A stretch of 64,000 nucleotides of DNA from Forficula auricularia. Its lineage: Eukaryota; Arthropoda; Insecta; Dermaptera; Forficulidae. Position numbers and translations under genes: made by a program. This document shows positions 12,523 to 24,340 of this stretch, piece after piece; position 1 is the stretch's first letter; each line of letters opens with the position of its first letter. Location of the stretch: NCBI GenBank assembly GCA_024734495.1, contig JALMQS010000085.1, positions 20,675,539 to 20,739,538 on the forward strand. Reading direction: 5' to 3'. The notes beneath the pieces were generated by a model. The model was not told where the DNA came from and searched no databases. It was given only the letters and a program-made list of their open reading frames with translations.

Positions 12523-15149
12523 AATGGCAAGCATCTAACATACATGCTAATAGATCTAGCGCTCTGGACTGGGAGATCGAATATATAACATCTGAGATTT
12601 CAAATTCACTTGGTGATCCATCCGAACGTCTAACGGGCTATACGCGAAATGACGTTGGATTGTAGCTATGTGGATCACATCTTTTTCTCTCTTGGTCCAG
12701 TCTTAATACTCCGCAGACTCCAATAGCGTAATCCGCAGTAGTCTCGCGAGATAAAAATATCTTTTTCAAATCAGCGCGGTCAAAATAATTCTCGTTGACG
12801 TATCAACTATTCTTTGATATATTAATGAGAAAAATTATAAAATTTGTATAAGATGTGTCAGACAACACTAAAAATGTCAGATCTAATAGCCTGAATTGAT
12901 TTTGTAACCTGCAAAATTCACATTCAAAATGTATGATATGGTCAATACCTTACAATAAACTTGCTTGTCCCCCCTCCCATTTTAGGAAGCATATTTTTAC
13001 ATAATTTGATAGTTGCCTAAGAATGTAAAGGCTAACTGTGAAAAATTTGGTCCAAATCGGACCAAGGGTTCAAATTTTAAACACCATCCCCTTACTACTC
13101 CTAGACAATTTTAAAAACTATTAATGTTAACCAATACCTAAGAATTTTTAAGGCAAAAAGAAAGGAAGATCGAACTCATCTCTAGAATGTTTTAATTGCT
13201 AGCATGTCATGTTCAAGGTTATGGGAGAAATGAAAGTTTTCGTTATTAGTAGAGATTCAAGTGACAGCCATGGTTTTGATTGGTAGCTTACAAGTCGTTT
13301 AACTTAAAATAACTTACTATAATGTCAGTGATGTGGTCTTTGATTTTAAGAATAAAATACAATAAAAAGATCACAATGATATCTTCATTATTATTTACAG
13401 TCGAGCTAATCGCTTCCGTTTTTATTTGTATATTTATTTTTAAAAAAAGGAACCCAAGGATTTGCCTCCCCCAAATGTTCAGATTGCACTTTTTGAAAGA
13501 AAGGGTATATTCAGGCCTAATTTTGAAGGATTGAAAATTGTAGGGATAAGGAAAATGGAAGAGAATTTCAGTTTCCAAGGACAATTTTAGACTTAACCCT
13601 TTAATATTTCATCTCTTTTTTTCTAAGATTTAAAATATTAAATGATTTTGGGTTATATGTTCCATTCTTTTGAATCTTTTAATAATTAAAAAAAATACAT
13701 TTAATGGGAGCATGGCACTCTCACTTGGGTTCCACAGGCAGAACCCAGTGGGAGAAATTTTTGTCAGTATGTGACTGGGGAGTCAAAATAAAATTTAAAT
13801 GTAATTGGTTGCGCCAGTCGCAACCGTGTGCTTAATGAGAATGTGAGCATCGTTTTTCCGATTTTTGCACGCGAAATCGCTAGGGCAAAAGCCATCCGCT
13901 GGGCGGAACAGCCGAAAACAAATCCATGTTTATTTACATAATTAATATTTTTTTCTCATTCTTGTACAAACAGCGAATCTGTTCACATCTTGTTCTGCTA
14001 ATCAGAGTCCAGTTTCCCATTTTACTCACTTATTTTTGCTTGCTGGTGTTCGTCCTTTCCCATATCAATTGTATATTGATAAAATATCTACTATTGTGTT
14101 GATATTTAATGTCAGAACGCCGCAGCTGGACTTCTAAACTCCTGCTTCCTGGTAGCCGTACTATTTTCTCTCTCTCAGTACCGACTTCAGTGGAAGAAAG
14201 TACACTTTTGTTTTATTTATGGTACGGATTGGCCTAGAAGAAATTTTCAAACTCAACGGGTTCGTCAACAAACTGATAAGTGAAACTATTTAATCCTATC
14301 CAATTTTCCTACACTTTTCTTCACTTCCTTAAAAACTGAAAAACTCTCTCTCTTCTCATTGAACACAATCCATTTGGGTTTTGAACTCTACATCTCATCT
14401 ACGCTAAGAATCTCTCGAATTCATTTGTCTATTTTTCTTATTTTATAAATAAATATGGCCGCCTTCTTAAAGGCAAACTAGCTCTTATTTTAATTCTAAT
14501 TAAACATTTTTTTATTCCTGTTACTACTAATAGCTTTAATTGAAAATTGTTAATTATATTTAATTTTATTATAATATTTTTTTCTCTTATTGCAATTATT
14601 GTTATCCATACTATTAATTAATTAATTTTAAATTTATTCATTTATTTGTTCAAAATACTGTCTGGTTAACTAACATATAATTTTATCCTGTTAATAATAA
14701 TAAAAATAATTTGATAATTTCTAATCATAATTTCTATTCATAATTCTATTGAACTTTTCAATTATTTGTCGGATAATTTGTTTTTGCTTCTATTTATTAC
14801 TCAAATTAATAAATCTATCTGTTTAAAAATCCCATTTTCCCATTCATTTAATTTTTTTTCTTGTTACTTTTTTTATTTATATTTCGACTTTCAGATGTAA
14901 GCAAGAACCTTCTTATTAAATTCAATTTCATACATAATATGGTGATTATTTATTCACATTAAAACTAACATAAAAGTTTAAGTGTGTTGAGCAGCTGTAA
15001 AAATTTTGGAGTCACTTCATCATCGCTGTTATTATTTTTTCCTGCTAGCATATTTTTATTTTTGTTGAACTTTGAATTTTTCTTTCTTTCTTTTTTCACC
15101 CTGACTATCAGTTGGCTCAACCAGTAATAGTTTTAAAGGAGAATATAAG

Positions 15150-15775
15150 AGAGTGTCTTCTGCTGGAAAAATAAATTTTAAAATTTATTTATAACGAGAC
15201 TATAGTTTCGTTAAAAAATTTATTTTTCAGGAGAAGACACTCACTTAATAAATTTATTTATAACGAGACTATAGTTTCGTTAACAAATTTATTTTCCCAG
15301 CAGAAGACACTCAATAAATTTATTTATAGCGAGACTATAGTTTCGTTAAAAAATTTATTTTTCCAGCAGAAGACACTCACTTAATAAATTTATTTATAAC
15401 GAGACTATAGTTTCGTTAAAAAATTTATTTTTCCATCAGAAGACACTCACTTAATAAATTTATTTATAACGAGACTATAGTTTCGTTAAAAAATTTATTT
15501 TTCCAGCAAAAGACACTCACTTAATAAATTTATTTATAACGAGACTATAGATTCGTTAAAAATTTATTTTTCCAGCAGAAGACACTCACTTAATAAATTT
15601 AGTTAATAGAGTAAAGGGTGTGTAGTTTCACTGTGAAACTACACACCCATTACTCTATTAACTAACATCATGTTTCACCTAAAACCTACACCACTTTCCA
15701 TAAGTAAAATTAATAAATTTATTTATAACGAGACTATAGTTTCGTTAAAAAATTTATTTTTCCAGGAGAAGACAG
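15150..15775. repeat. 70-bp tandem array with an inverted first monomer
   Basis: About seven units share TTATTTATAACGAGACTATA, GTTTCGTTAAA and CCAGCAGAAGACACTCAC. The first unit (15150-15185) is in the opposite orientation (GTGTCTTCTGCTGG), as in the foldbacks elsewhere. On the minus strand each monomer reads CGAAACUAUAGUC, identical to the 3' part of the hammerhead-like core at 44341-44383, but no CUGAUGA box is present. The array is interrupted by the insertion at 15602-15709. Confidence 0.8.
15602..15709 (+). mobile_element. Small foldback with 12-bp target duplication
   Basis: Perfect arms (GTTAATAGAGTAAAGGGTGT and inverse) surround GTAGTTTCAC-T-GTGAAACTAC. The shared tail ATGTTTCACCTAAAACC follows. 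The flanks are TTAATAAATTTA at 15590-15601 and 15710-15721, a 12-bp target duplication lying within a 70-bp monomer. This is a centre-deleted relative of the element at 24090-24454; no ribozyme core remains. Confidence 0.8.
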
Positions 15776-16059
15776 ACTTATCTACTTTAATTTATAAAAA
15801 TTCTGCTACTCAAAAAGAAACTTTCAATGTAATAGTTTTAAATTGATTTTAAAATATCTATTAAATGAAAGTCCGCGATAATTTTACATCAAAATTAATA
15901 CTTTTGTAGCAACCAAAAGAGTCATCTAGTTCCATGAATTTTTACTCGCTTTGTAGGTTGATTTATTCGCAATTGTGGCGTCAAAATAAAAATGATATCC
16001 AAGCATTTTCTTACCAGTCTGGATTTATTTCAGTGGTGAGTAATAAGACTAAAGAAGAT

Positions 16060-16345
16060 TAGCTTTGTCTATCTCAGTTAATTCATTAGTTTATCGAAAA
16101 ACTATCTCTACCCTTTCCCTGTTTCGAACTGTATGTTTGTTCTTAGGAGATAAAGTGAATAATCCCTCCTAAAGATTCATTTGCGCGAAACACAAGATTT
16201 TAAAACAAAATATAAGTAAGACAAGCTGTCAAATTAAATAGAAATCGAGCAAACGTATTCGCCAATTGGTTTATCTCTATGACTTTTGGAGACAGAAGCT
16301 AGCCTCTTCTCATTTTTTTCTACAACACACATACTTTAATCTTTC
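16060..16345 (+). pseudogene. Decayed Jockey/CR1-type LINE fragment (C-terminal part)
   Basis: The plus strand resembles, with many stops, the reading frame at 37047-37634 (minus) and the fragment at 32800-33190: a segment corresponding to ..GDEIK.IIPPK followed by ..FANWFISMTF.D. It represents the region after the reverse transcriptase domain. Nothing suggests function. Weak similarity; judged from parallel motifs in three copies in this window. Confidence 0.5.
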
Positions 16346-16600
16346 AAGATGCAAATCAACAAGTATCTTCGGCTATAATCCAACCCCTCGAATTTCTTTC
16401 TCTTTGAATTAAGATACTAATGGTAGCCATGACTAGAGGTGTTACAACTTTTATTCATAATATAAATAAAAATGAAATAATACTTGCAAAGCTCTCTAGT
16501 ATAGTCAAAATAAATGTTTGGGGGATTTCAACCAAGAAGTCTAGATTTTATCGAAAAATGCATCTCATCATATTGATTCGTGAATCCTATTGTGGATATG

Positions 16601-16994
16601 TTGCAGTAAAAACCCGTTTTTAGTAAGAACGTGTTCTTACTTGTTAAAACGCGTTTCACTGAATACCTTTATGGCAAATAGAGTTTACTGATGTTGGTTG
16701 GGTTTGGTTCAAAGGTGTAGAATCTTCATTTTTGACCTTCCGCCTCATTTTAGGTATTTATTTTTCAAAAAATTTTCAAACGAAAATGTCAAAAATTACA
16801 TCCTCTATAATTTGCTTGTAATTTTTGACATTTTCGTTTAAAAATTTTTGAAAATAAACACCCAAAATGAGGTAGAAGGTCAAAATGAAGATTCTAGACC
16901 TTGAACCAAACTCAACCAACATCAGTAAAAACTCAGTTGCCACAAAGTATTCAGTGAAACGCGTTTTTACTAAAAAACGGGTTTTTACTACAAC
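16601..16994. mobile_element. Long foldback MITE, copy 1
   Basis: Two inverted arms of about 190 bp begin TGCAGTAAAAACCCGTTTTT and include GTTTACTGATGTTGGTTG and AATGTCAAAAATTACA; the loop is short. A second copy lies at 35325-35737. The arms of each copy are far more alike than expected for old DNA. There is no coding potential, and the superfamily is not assigned because target duplications are unclear. Confidence 0.8.
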
Positions 16995-17049
16995 AGATAT
17001 ACTAGAATTATATCGGCAATTTCCTTTCTATTATGATTTTTCTTTTTTT

Positions 17050-17290
17050 CACTTTTAAGGAGTTGGTTCTAGGTGAAACATTTTAATATTATAAGAAAAC
17101 TTGAGCAAGATGCTAGGTAGGTTTCACACAAAAAAATAAAATAAAACTGAGTTTTGAATTCGATATATTTCGGGGATGAGCCCATCATCATGAGTCAAAG
17201 AAAACTATATCGAATTCAAAACTCAATTTTGTTTTATTTCTTTTTTGTGAAACCTACCTCGCATCTTGCTCAAGTTTTATTATTCCTTTT
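17050..17290 (-). mobile_element. PLE-type foldback with hammerhead-like core
   Basis: Read on the minus strand, the element ends with the family tail (GTTTCACCTAGAACCAAC..CCTTAA). Its arms contain GATGC(G)AGGTAGGTTTCAC. The centre (17153-17200) reads, on the minus strand, AUGAUGA-U-GGG-CUCAU-CCC-CGAAAUAUAUC, a hammerhead core with one damaged base in the CUGAUGA box. Helix III is the palindrome AUAUAU. The right flank is poly-pyrimidine and obscures any target duplication. Confidence 0.65.
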
Positions 17291-18224
17291 TTTTTTCTTC
17301 TTTCCCTTGGATACATTGGATTGGCTTAATAAGGACAAGATTGCCTACTAATTTTGATTTTAATTAATGCCTATAAATTCATTTAAATTCATGACAAAAA
17401 TATAGCTGGATTAAGTTGATTTGTAGTTTTATTGTACAAATTAGCAATCTGTTTTGATAAAAATTACAATCCGAATTTTGTGTTGACAATTCATGTAACC
17501 TCTAAATAGTGGGAATCTGTTTGTTGTAAATCGAGAGAGATAGTTGGTTTCGATTCCTAGTAATCCACTTTAGAACTTAATTTAGCAGAATGACTAACCA
17601 CCCTTCTATTGAGTAGGGTTTGTATTCGTAGTATTTGTTTCCAGGCTAGAGATTTTAGACTTTAAGTAACTAATTTGATATCTTTTATAAATGAGATGTT
17701 TAACCAGCTTCTATTACTCTAATTTCTAATATATAAATTGGACTAGTTTGTGTGTTCAAAATGAACTTGTGATTATTATTAATATTAACATACCTGACTT
17801 ATATAATATTCGGATAGCTTTAGCCAATCCAGTTCGAGACTGATATTTGAAAAACTGATAAAAACCTATTAAGTAAAATTTCAAAGGTTAGTTTCACAAA
17901 AATAAAGCAAATATATGTTTTGAGTTTTGCTGTGGATACGGCGCATCCCCAAAATCACAGAACGTCAAGAATTATTGATAAAAACCTAAAGAAAAAAATA
18001 TGACAAAGTCAAGTCCTATAGAGCCTTAAGGAAATCAGATAATGTTGTCATCTCATCGATTAGAGATGCAATGGATAATTTTAATTATACTTACTACATA
18101 TTAAGTAAGTGAGTAAGTATATTAATTATATGTTAGAATGGGTTTTATTTAAATTTTGAATCATTAAACCATTATATTTTACAAAAGAAAATTCTTAAAG
18201 TGAAATATTTATCGAGATCATGTC

Positions 18225-18325
18225 AGAGGGCTTCACCTCATAGGGTAGCCAATTGGCCCGGATTGCTAATTTTGGCACTAGGATTCGATTCCTGGAGAGG
18301 TAATCACAACCTTTCTAACATGTAA
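18225..18325 (+). mobile_element. tRNA-derived SINE head (partial)
   Basis: TAGCCAATTGGCC resembles an A box, and GGATTCGATTCCTGG 32 bases later is a good B box. It starts with CAGAGGGCTTC, also found next to the SINE at 56868-57022. No complete tail was identified. It is not a tRNA gene: no cloverleaf closes. Confidence 0.45.
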
Positions 18326-18848
18326 TTAAAATGATCTATTCCATATTAGATCTAGTAGATGATAAACTTATGATTTTTTCTATCGGCAATTTGACTCTTT
18401 TATTGATACGAGTTGCGAAGCCCGCCTTCGGTAGGCATCTTACTGGTCATAACCTCTGGGCTCCTAGTAGGTTTTAAAACACTAATTTTTTAATAATAAA
18501 TAGTTATTCTTTTGATCCAATTGCATTACATAAAATAAAGTATACATTTAATTTGAGGCTTCGACTTCGGAGATTAAAACAATAATTTAAATTTCCTAAT
18601 TTTAATAAATTTTATTTGTCATGAACTTTATTAGTGGGTTTTAAAATTGAAAAAATCACGTGAGCAAAATTGAAAAAATCACGTGAGCTTCGTCGCGTAA
18701 GCCGATTATAATAAGTATAGATATAGATAGATAGATAAATAGAACCAAGCTGTTCACTCCAGTTGATGAGAATCACAAATGATGTGATTGAGACGTTATC
18801 TATTGGATTATAATCTTTACAATAAATAAACATTAATAAATACAATTA

Positions 18849-19133
18849 CAGTCGACTCTCGATAATTCGAAATCCAAGGGACTACAAGAAAAATTCGAAT
18901 TATCGAGACTTCAAACTATCAAGAAGCTTGAATTATTAAGAGGAAAGAAAAAGAAAAATTCGAATTATTAAGAGTTTATAATATATTTTTGAAAATATCT
19001 ATGAGCTTACATAAATTTTATATATACTTACCATCAAGTAAAAAATGTAATACACGGCAATTTTTCGATTTACCGAAGTTAACAGCTGAAGAGTTTGAAT
19101 TATAGAAAAATTCGAATTATCGAGAGTCGACTG
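18849..19133. mobile_element. pogo/Tigger-type MITE, 285 bp
   Basis: It starts CAGTCGACTCTCGATAATTC and ends with its exact inverse, flanked on both sides by TA (18847-18848 and 19134-19135). TA target duplication and CAG..CTG ends fit Tc1/mariner pogo-like elements. The interior carries further AATTCGAATTAT repeats and no coding frame. Confidence 0.85.
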
Positions 19134-19139
19134 TAAGTA

Positions 19140-20970
19140 TATGGTTCTTATCAAAAAATTTATTTTCCTAAAACTAGTAAAGTTTTAATTCTTTTAATAA
19201 TTTTCTAATTTAAAAAAAAAATGTGATGTTTGTCTTAAGCTCAATCATACGTATGCGGGTAGTAGGAATAATAGGTAAATTTATATCTACTAAATCAATA
19301 GTCTCCTATCCTAGCTGCAAATAAAGACGTATTCTAAATAAATACATCAAAAAACTTTTTTTTTTATATATCGTTATAATCAGATGTAGGGAAGTTTAAA
19401 AAGTGAGACTTTATCTAATGGTATACTCGTATACTATGTATTTAAAAGTATCGTTAATTGAAGTGATGTTTTATTTACAAAACTGTAAATGGATTATCGA
19501 TTCCTGAATGTTTTCAAATAATTAAATTGCGTTATAAGCTTAAAAAAAGAGATGATGGTGAGTGCAAAGGCAAATCTCTCGAGTCGAGCCAATTTCAGAA
19601 GAGCTGCCCGCATTCCAGGCGGCTCCATCAACCGCGTTCGGGTCAGTTGCTCGAGACCTGCAATTGCAACGACCGCTCCATAATCCACTCACTAATTGTA
19701 GCAGGGCAATTTCCAACCAAGCGCCCATTTTATTACGGGAACAAATTTGTTTTATGACACCGAAAAAAGGTTAACACCTTTCGCGGTGGGAGAATGAGGG
19801 CAATAAGCAAAGGGGTGAACTTTTTGTCTGGATTTATTGAATTATGGAATTAATCCTTATGGAAGAGACATACAACACGTCAAAAGGGGTTCTGTTTTTA
19901 TGTCATCGGAAAATAAACATTTTCTAATAAAATCTAAATGGCTCATTCAGCAGTAAAAAAGCGTACGTACAAGATTGTTAAAGAAATAAAAAAACAAATC
20001 CCTCCATTGGATAAAATTTCACTCGGATTAAAATGTGAATATATGATGGAGAGAGGAATTAGTATTCTTATAAACTATTTGCTCTTTGTGCAATCTCTGG
20101 TCTTTTTTTATCAAATGAACTAAAAGTTAATTCTGTTTTTATAGTAAATTTCGATTAAAAAAGAAAAATACATTTAACATTTATAAATAGGTAACCAAAT
20201 AAGATATATAATATATTCAGTTTTTTATTAAAGTAAAATATAATTTGAAAAATGGAATATAATAAATAAAATAAAAGTATATAGTATACCCAATTATATA
20301 AAATATAGAAATAAAATAAGAATTCAGATTATAAATTTCTAATTAAATAACAGACTCATTCAATGAAAGCAAGTAAATTAGAAGAAAAGTCATAGCGGGG
20401 GTTGAAGAAAAAATGAAAAGGCGTATATTCACATATAAATATAGTTAAAAAGTGCGAACTAGTAGTGTTCCTTAAGTTCAAGTTTAGAGACAAAATGTCA
20501 ATATATAAATCTTGAGCAAAATGTTGAATTATTAGTTTAATCTAATAATTCAAATTAAACCTAAAGAAAAGCTTACTTGGGTCTTCATTAAAAAATGACA
20601 TTTCACAAAAATTTATATTTATAAATTACTAGAAGGTTATTATTATTGTTTGAAGTCACTGTCTGGTATATTTTCCAGTTCAAGCATGTCAAAGACAAGT
20701 TCAGACGAGTTTCAGACGAATAAAAATTGTTCTAGCCGAGGAACTATTAAAATAGTAATAATACAAAAAAGGAATAAATAAAGATGATTCGGGAATCTTT
20801 GGACTAATCCATTTCTAACAGCTCTCAATATATATCAATAAATAACTAAAAGGCGCTCATTTGTATCTTCCTTGATTAAATCATACTTATCTAAAAATCA
20901 AATAAAAAATAGCAGAATAAATTTTGACAAAAATGAAATAATTACTTAGTACTTTGTATTTTTTAATTTA
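19140..20970. other. No gene recognised
   Basis: About 19555-19790 is richer in GC than its surroundings, with overlapping short frames in three phases (for example 19562-19774). None resembles a known protein, and no frame is favoured by codon pattern. 20660-20740 contains a stretch (CCAGTTCAAGCATGTCAAAG) repeated at about 48557, an unidentified dispersed repeat. Confidence 0.45.
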
Positions 20971-20974
20971 TTTT

Positions 20975-21180
20975 AGGGGAGTCGGGAAGCTCAGTCAGCT
21001 AACGCACTGGCTTCGTTTCGGCATCGATCGATTATGGACGATGTTGAAGTGGAGGTCCGGGGTTCGATCCTGGCTGGCAAATAAAAATTTCTACAGGCCA
21101 AAACTCGGCTCCTGCTAACCCTATGTGATGATGTCTAAATGGGCTTTGTTCCCGTGACATTAAATAAATAAAAAAATTAT
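20975..21180 (+). mobile_element. tRNA-derived SINE
   Basis: A tRNA-like head contains A-box AAGCTCAGTCAGCTAACGC and B-box GGGGTTCGATCCTGGC (about 21058-21073), followed by a body (CTCGGCTCCTGCTAACCC) and a tail of AATAAATAAAAAAATTA. The A box to B box spacing is longer than in a tRNA because of an extra GGCATCGATCGATT segment. It would use internal RNA polymerase III promoters and LINE machinery in trans. Confidence 0.75.
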
Positions 21181-22394
21181 TTTAATAATTTACTTATTAT
21201 ATTATTTAATTCCCTTTAAATTTTTTTAATGTTTGGTTGATAGATAAAAAAAAAATGAATTGCAATGTGTCAATCACTTAAATTTTTCTAAGCTAAGGGT
21301 CATTAGATCGATTTTGACGAAATTAGATTTTAGTAAAAGTGGTATGTCATGTTATTGAAACGGGACAGTAGACAGTCGCACGTACGTGTCAAAACACATT
21401 TATTTATTTATCATCATTTTTTTTTATTTTTAAAGTCTATTTTTTATTTATTTTGATGAAAATTATCAAATTTAAACGAAAGAAATGGTAATATGGAAAA
21501 ATTTAAGCAATGTAAAAATTTAAATTGTCAAACCAATAATCTAAAAACAAAAATAAATCTTAAAATAAAAATTGAATTTCAAGCCATGGAGTCTATAGTG
21601 TTATAATTTTCCTCTTATTACACCCCCCCCCCCTTTATTTTGGGACACTGTCAATTTTAAGTAGATAGTCATTTCCGTAAGGTCTTAAAGGGCACATATA
21701 CACAATTTGGCACAAATAGATGAAAGAGAACAAGTCTAGGAATTATAGCGAAAAACATTTTTTAACCCTCCCATAGGAGCCCTCTATGTTAGTTTCCCAA
21801 GAAATATTCACAGCTCTTTTTAAATATAGGACTCTTCAATAATAAATATAAGTTTTGTTGGTTTGAAAATTTCATAATTTTAATACTCCCCTCTCCTTTT
21901 GGGTCAACAACTATCACTAATTAGCTCTTAATCTCACCAAAAACAAAACTATGTGTTTTATGGTGCAAGGGAAAAGGGCGCTTATCTTTCAGTTATTTCA
22001 AGAATGGCAAAAATGTGAGTTTAATGTGAGTATAATTTTTTTTACATATTTGAATTCGGCAGTAAATTTTCATTTGTAATAGAATAATTGAGAGGGTAAA
22101 AATGGAAAAAATGCCCTATTTTTGTATTCTTAAAAATTTTCAAAATTTAAACGACTATAGGTAACTCATAACTGCGCAGTTTTTACTTCGATTATTCAAA
22201 AATTCATAACGGAGTCATTTTTGGAATTTTTTTGCGGGACACAAAGTGTTTTATTCAGATGTTTCTCTAGAAACAGGAGATGCCATTAGCTAGGTTTTGA
22301 CCAGAAACAAAGAGGTTGTCCTCTGCCCGATGATAACAAACATACACACATATATATCAAAAATATAAATATGCATTATATATAATTTATTTGT

Positions 22395-22436
22395 TTGAGA
22401 CTATAGCTTCGAAGGCTTGGCCTTCATCATCAGTCT
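22395..22436 (-). ncRNA. Hammerhead-like ribozyme core (left arm, slightly damaged)
   Basis: Minus strand: GA-CUGAUGA-U-GAAGGC-CAA-GCCUUC-GAAG-CUAUAGUC-UC. Helix II is 6 bp. The conserved GAAA reads GAAG, which would be expected to impair cleavage. Helix III would be the 2-bp AC/GU with a UAUA loop if the lost A is restored conceptually. Confidence 0.5.
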
Positions 22437-22519
22437 TTGTTAATTATAAATATTATTTTTTATAGAATCAGTATCGCATGGATATTGACCCCATGAAATT
22501 CACTATTTTATAATTAAAA

Positions 22520-22557
22520 GACTGATGACAAAGGCCGACCTCGGAAACTATAGTCTC
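22520..22557 (+). ncRNA. Hammerhead-like ribozyme core (right arm)
   Basis: Plus strand: GA-CUGAUGA-..AAGGCCGACCUCG..-GAAAC-UAUA-GUC-UC. Both conserved boxes are present, but helix II has mismatches compared with the left arm and the 44.3-kb copy. It lies in inverted orientation to 22395-22436. Confidence 0.5.
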
Positions 22558-24153
22558 AAACAAATAAATAATATATAATGCAGATATATATTTTGATATA
22601 TATGTGTGTATCTTGCATCAAGCGAGGCAACCTCTTGTTTCTCTTTATGAATCAAGAACTCTGCTACTCTCGGCAAAATAAAAACTTTTCAATTTCCTTT
22701 TGATACGCTCATTGATTTTTGACTTAGAAAATATGGTAACCAACAGACAGTTTCCCAAAATAATTTATATCTCTTGAAATGAATATTTTAATTGTTAACT
22801 ATATTTATAATGCTTTATTGTATACCGAAACACCGTTGTTTCACTCTTTTTGTTTTATCGAAATAATTTTATTTATTTTAGAGATATTTCCAAAATGCAA
22901 AAAAACGCTACTTTTTATACAGGATTAGAATATGATGCAGGATTAGAATACTTCATCATTTCATCCAAGTATGGTAAAGCAAAATTGCTAAAATGTGTAA
23001 AATAAAACCAATAAAAAAAGTTAATCGACAAGATCTTTGAGTATTTTTTTCATTTTGGACTTTGTCTTAAGAATGTGCAATTTCATAAAAATCCGATCTC
23101 TAGTGATCATTTACTTCAATTTGTCAATTAAGTATAAAATCTAATGTAAATTTTCCATTCACTATATGTTTGTGAATGAGAGTGCAGATAAGCATCGCGT
23201 TTATTAATTAATAAATAGCATATTATGGAAATTGCAATTTAATTACTTCCATGTTCCATCTTAAATTAAACGCTGGCAATTTCATCAGAGGAGTAGCCCG
23301 AGGTAATGTTGTCGTTTAATAAATAACTGACATTCCACTCAGTTTTAATTTAATATCGAAATATTAAAATAAAATTTGAGTAAAGATTTAAAGTTAGTAT
23401 TTATAGTTACTATATACTAGTTAGTAAGTCAGTTTGTTGTGGCAATGACCAATACCCTTTAAAATGCATAGCTACTTCATTTCTTATAAAGATAAATGTT
23501 TGCAGCTCCTAGATCCACATATATATTATAGATTTTTCCAGTGGGTCGCCTAGGCTTTGGACTACTGAAACAATCCAACACAAAGCCTTATCATGTTGAA
23601 AGAATCCGATCCAAAAGAGCTTGAAAATTAAACAGGTAGTATGTGGTTAGTTCTTCAGTAATCCTAAATAAAGCATGGTAGAATTTTTTAAACACTTTTT
23701 AACACATTTTTAATCCAGAGCAAAATTTTTATTCAAATTAAGAGATTAATGTCACTTCGTCATGTTTAACTGCTAGCAAACCTGGATATAGTAGTTTTTT
23801 GTTTTTTTTTAATTACCTACTCATCGAAGTGTGGGTCGGATCGCTTACCAAGGGTTCGGTACCTTATAACTAGAGACCGGATTTTTATGCAGTAAAAAGT
23901 GCCAAAATAGGCAGTTAAAATGCTTAAATATGCAAGTAATATGCAGTATACGTTGAAATATGCAAATATATGCAGTAAAAGATGGCAAAATATATATTTT
24001 TTATGGACTAAAAAATTAAATTTGAAGAGAAAAAGACTATATATTTGAAGGACTGCTATGAAAAATAAAATGATAAAGTAAGCTATAGAAATTAATAAAG
24101 TAAAGGGAGTGTAGTTTCACAGTGAATGAAATAAAACTCAAAGAGGTTTATAC

Positions 24154-24196
24154 AAACTCAATATATTTCGGATTATTAGTCCATCATCAGGAGTTT
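24154..24196 (-). ncRNA. Hammerhead-like ribozyme, best-formed copy
   Basis: On the minus strand: helix I 5' AAACUC; CUGAUGA; one unpaired U; helix II GGA-CUAAUAA-UCC; GAAA; UAUAUU; helix I 3' GAGUUU. Helix I is a perfect 6 bp that closes exactly around the core, and the cleavage triplet would be AUU (the NUH rule). Helix III is the palindrome AUAUAU with no room for a loop, so activity would need two molecules pairing through helix III, as proposed for PLE hammerheads. One base (U) between GA and helix II is a feature shared by several copies in the window. Activity is untested. Confidence 0.65.
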
Positions 24197-24298
24197 ACAG
24201 ATTAAAAGCTAAAAGTTTTAGTTTTTAATCTGTAAACTCCTGTAAAGTTTTAGTTTTTTAATCTGTAAACTCCTGTAAAGTTTTAGTTTTTAATGTGT

Positions 24299-24340
24299 AA
24301 ACTCTAATGATGGACTAATAATCCGAAATATATTGAGTTA
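24299..24340 (+). ncRNA. Hammerhead-like core, opposed arm (damaged)
   Basis: Plus strand: AAACUC-UAAUGA-U-GGA-CUAAUAA-UCC-GAAA-UAUAUU-GAGUU. Helices I and II match the left arm, but CUGAUGA has lost its C and carries G to A. This is the inverse of 24154-24196 within the same foldback. Confidence 0.5.

Larger units (their letters stand above)
22300..22700 (+). mobile_element. PLE foldback with two opposed hammerhead-like cores
   Basis: The left arm (22303-22440) and right arm (22510-22646) are inverted copies containing GAAACAAAGAGGTTG, ACATACACACATATATAT and TTTGAGACTATAG. The right arm extends into a tail with CTCTGCTACTCTCGGCAAAA. The loop contains a segment parallel to 44400-44425 next to the PLE endonuclease. 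The arm ends are identical in kind to the 3' end of that PLE copy. Confidence 0.75.

Noticed and set aside
13288..13584. Overlapping frames on both strands (98 and 70 codons)
   Set aside because: No motif, no splice context, and lengths expected by chance in AT-rich sequence.
15150..15600. Complete hammerhead ribozyme array
   Set aside because: Only the GAAAC-UAUA-GUC half is present; no CUGANGA box within the 70-bp monomer.
21058..21075. tRNA gene
   Set aside because: A and B boxes are present, but spacing is too long, no cloverleaf closes and a SINE body and tail follow.
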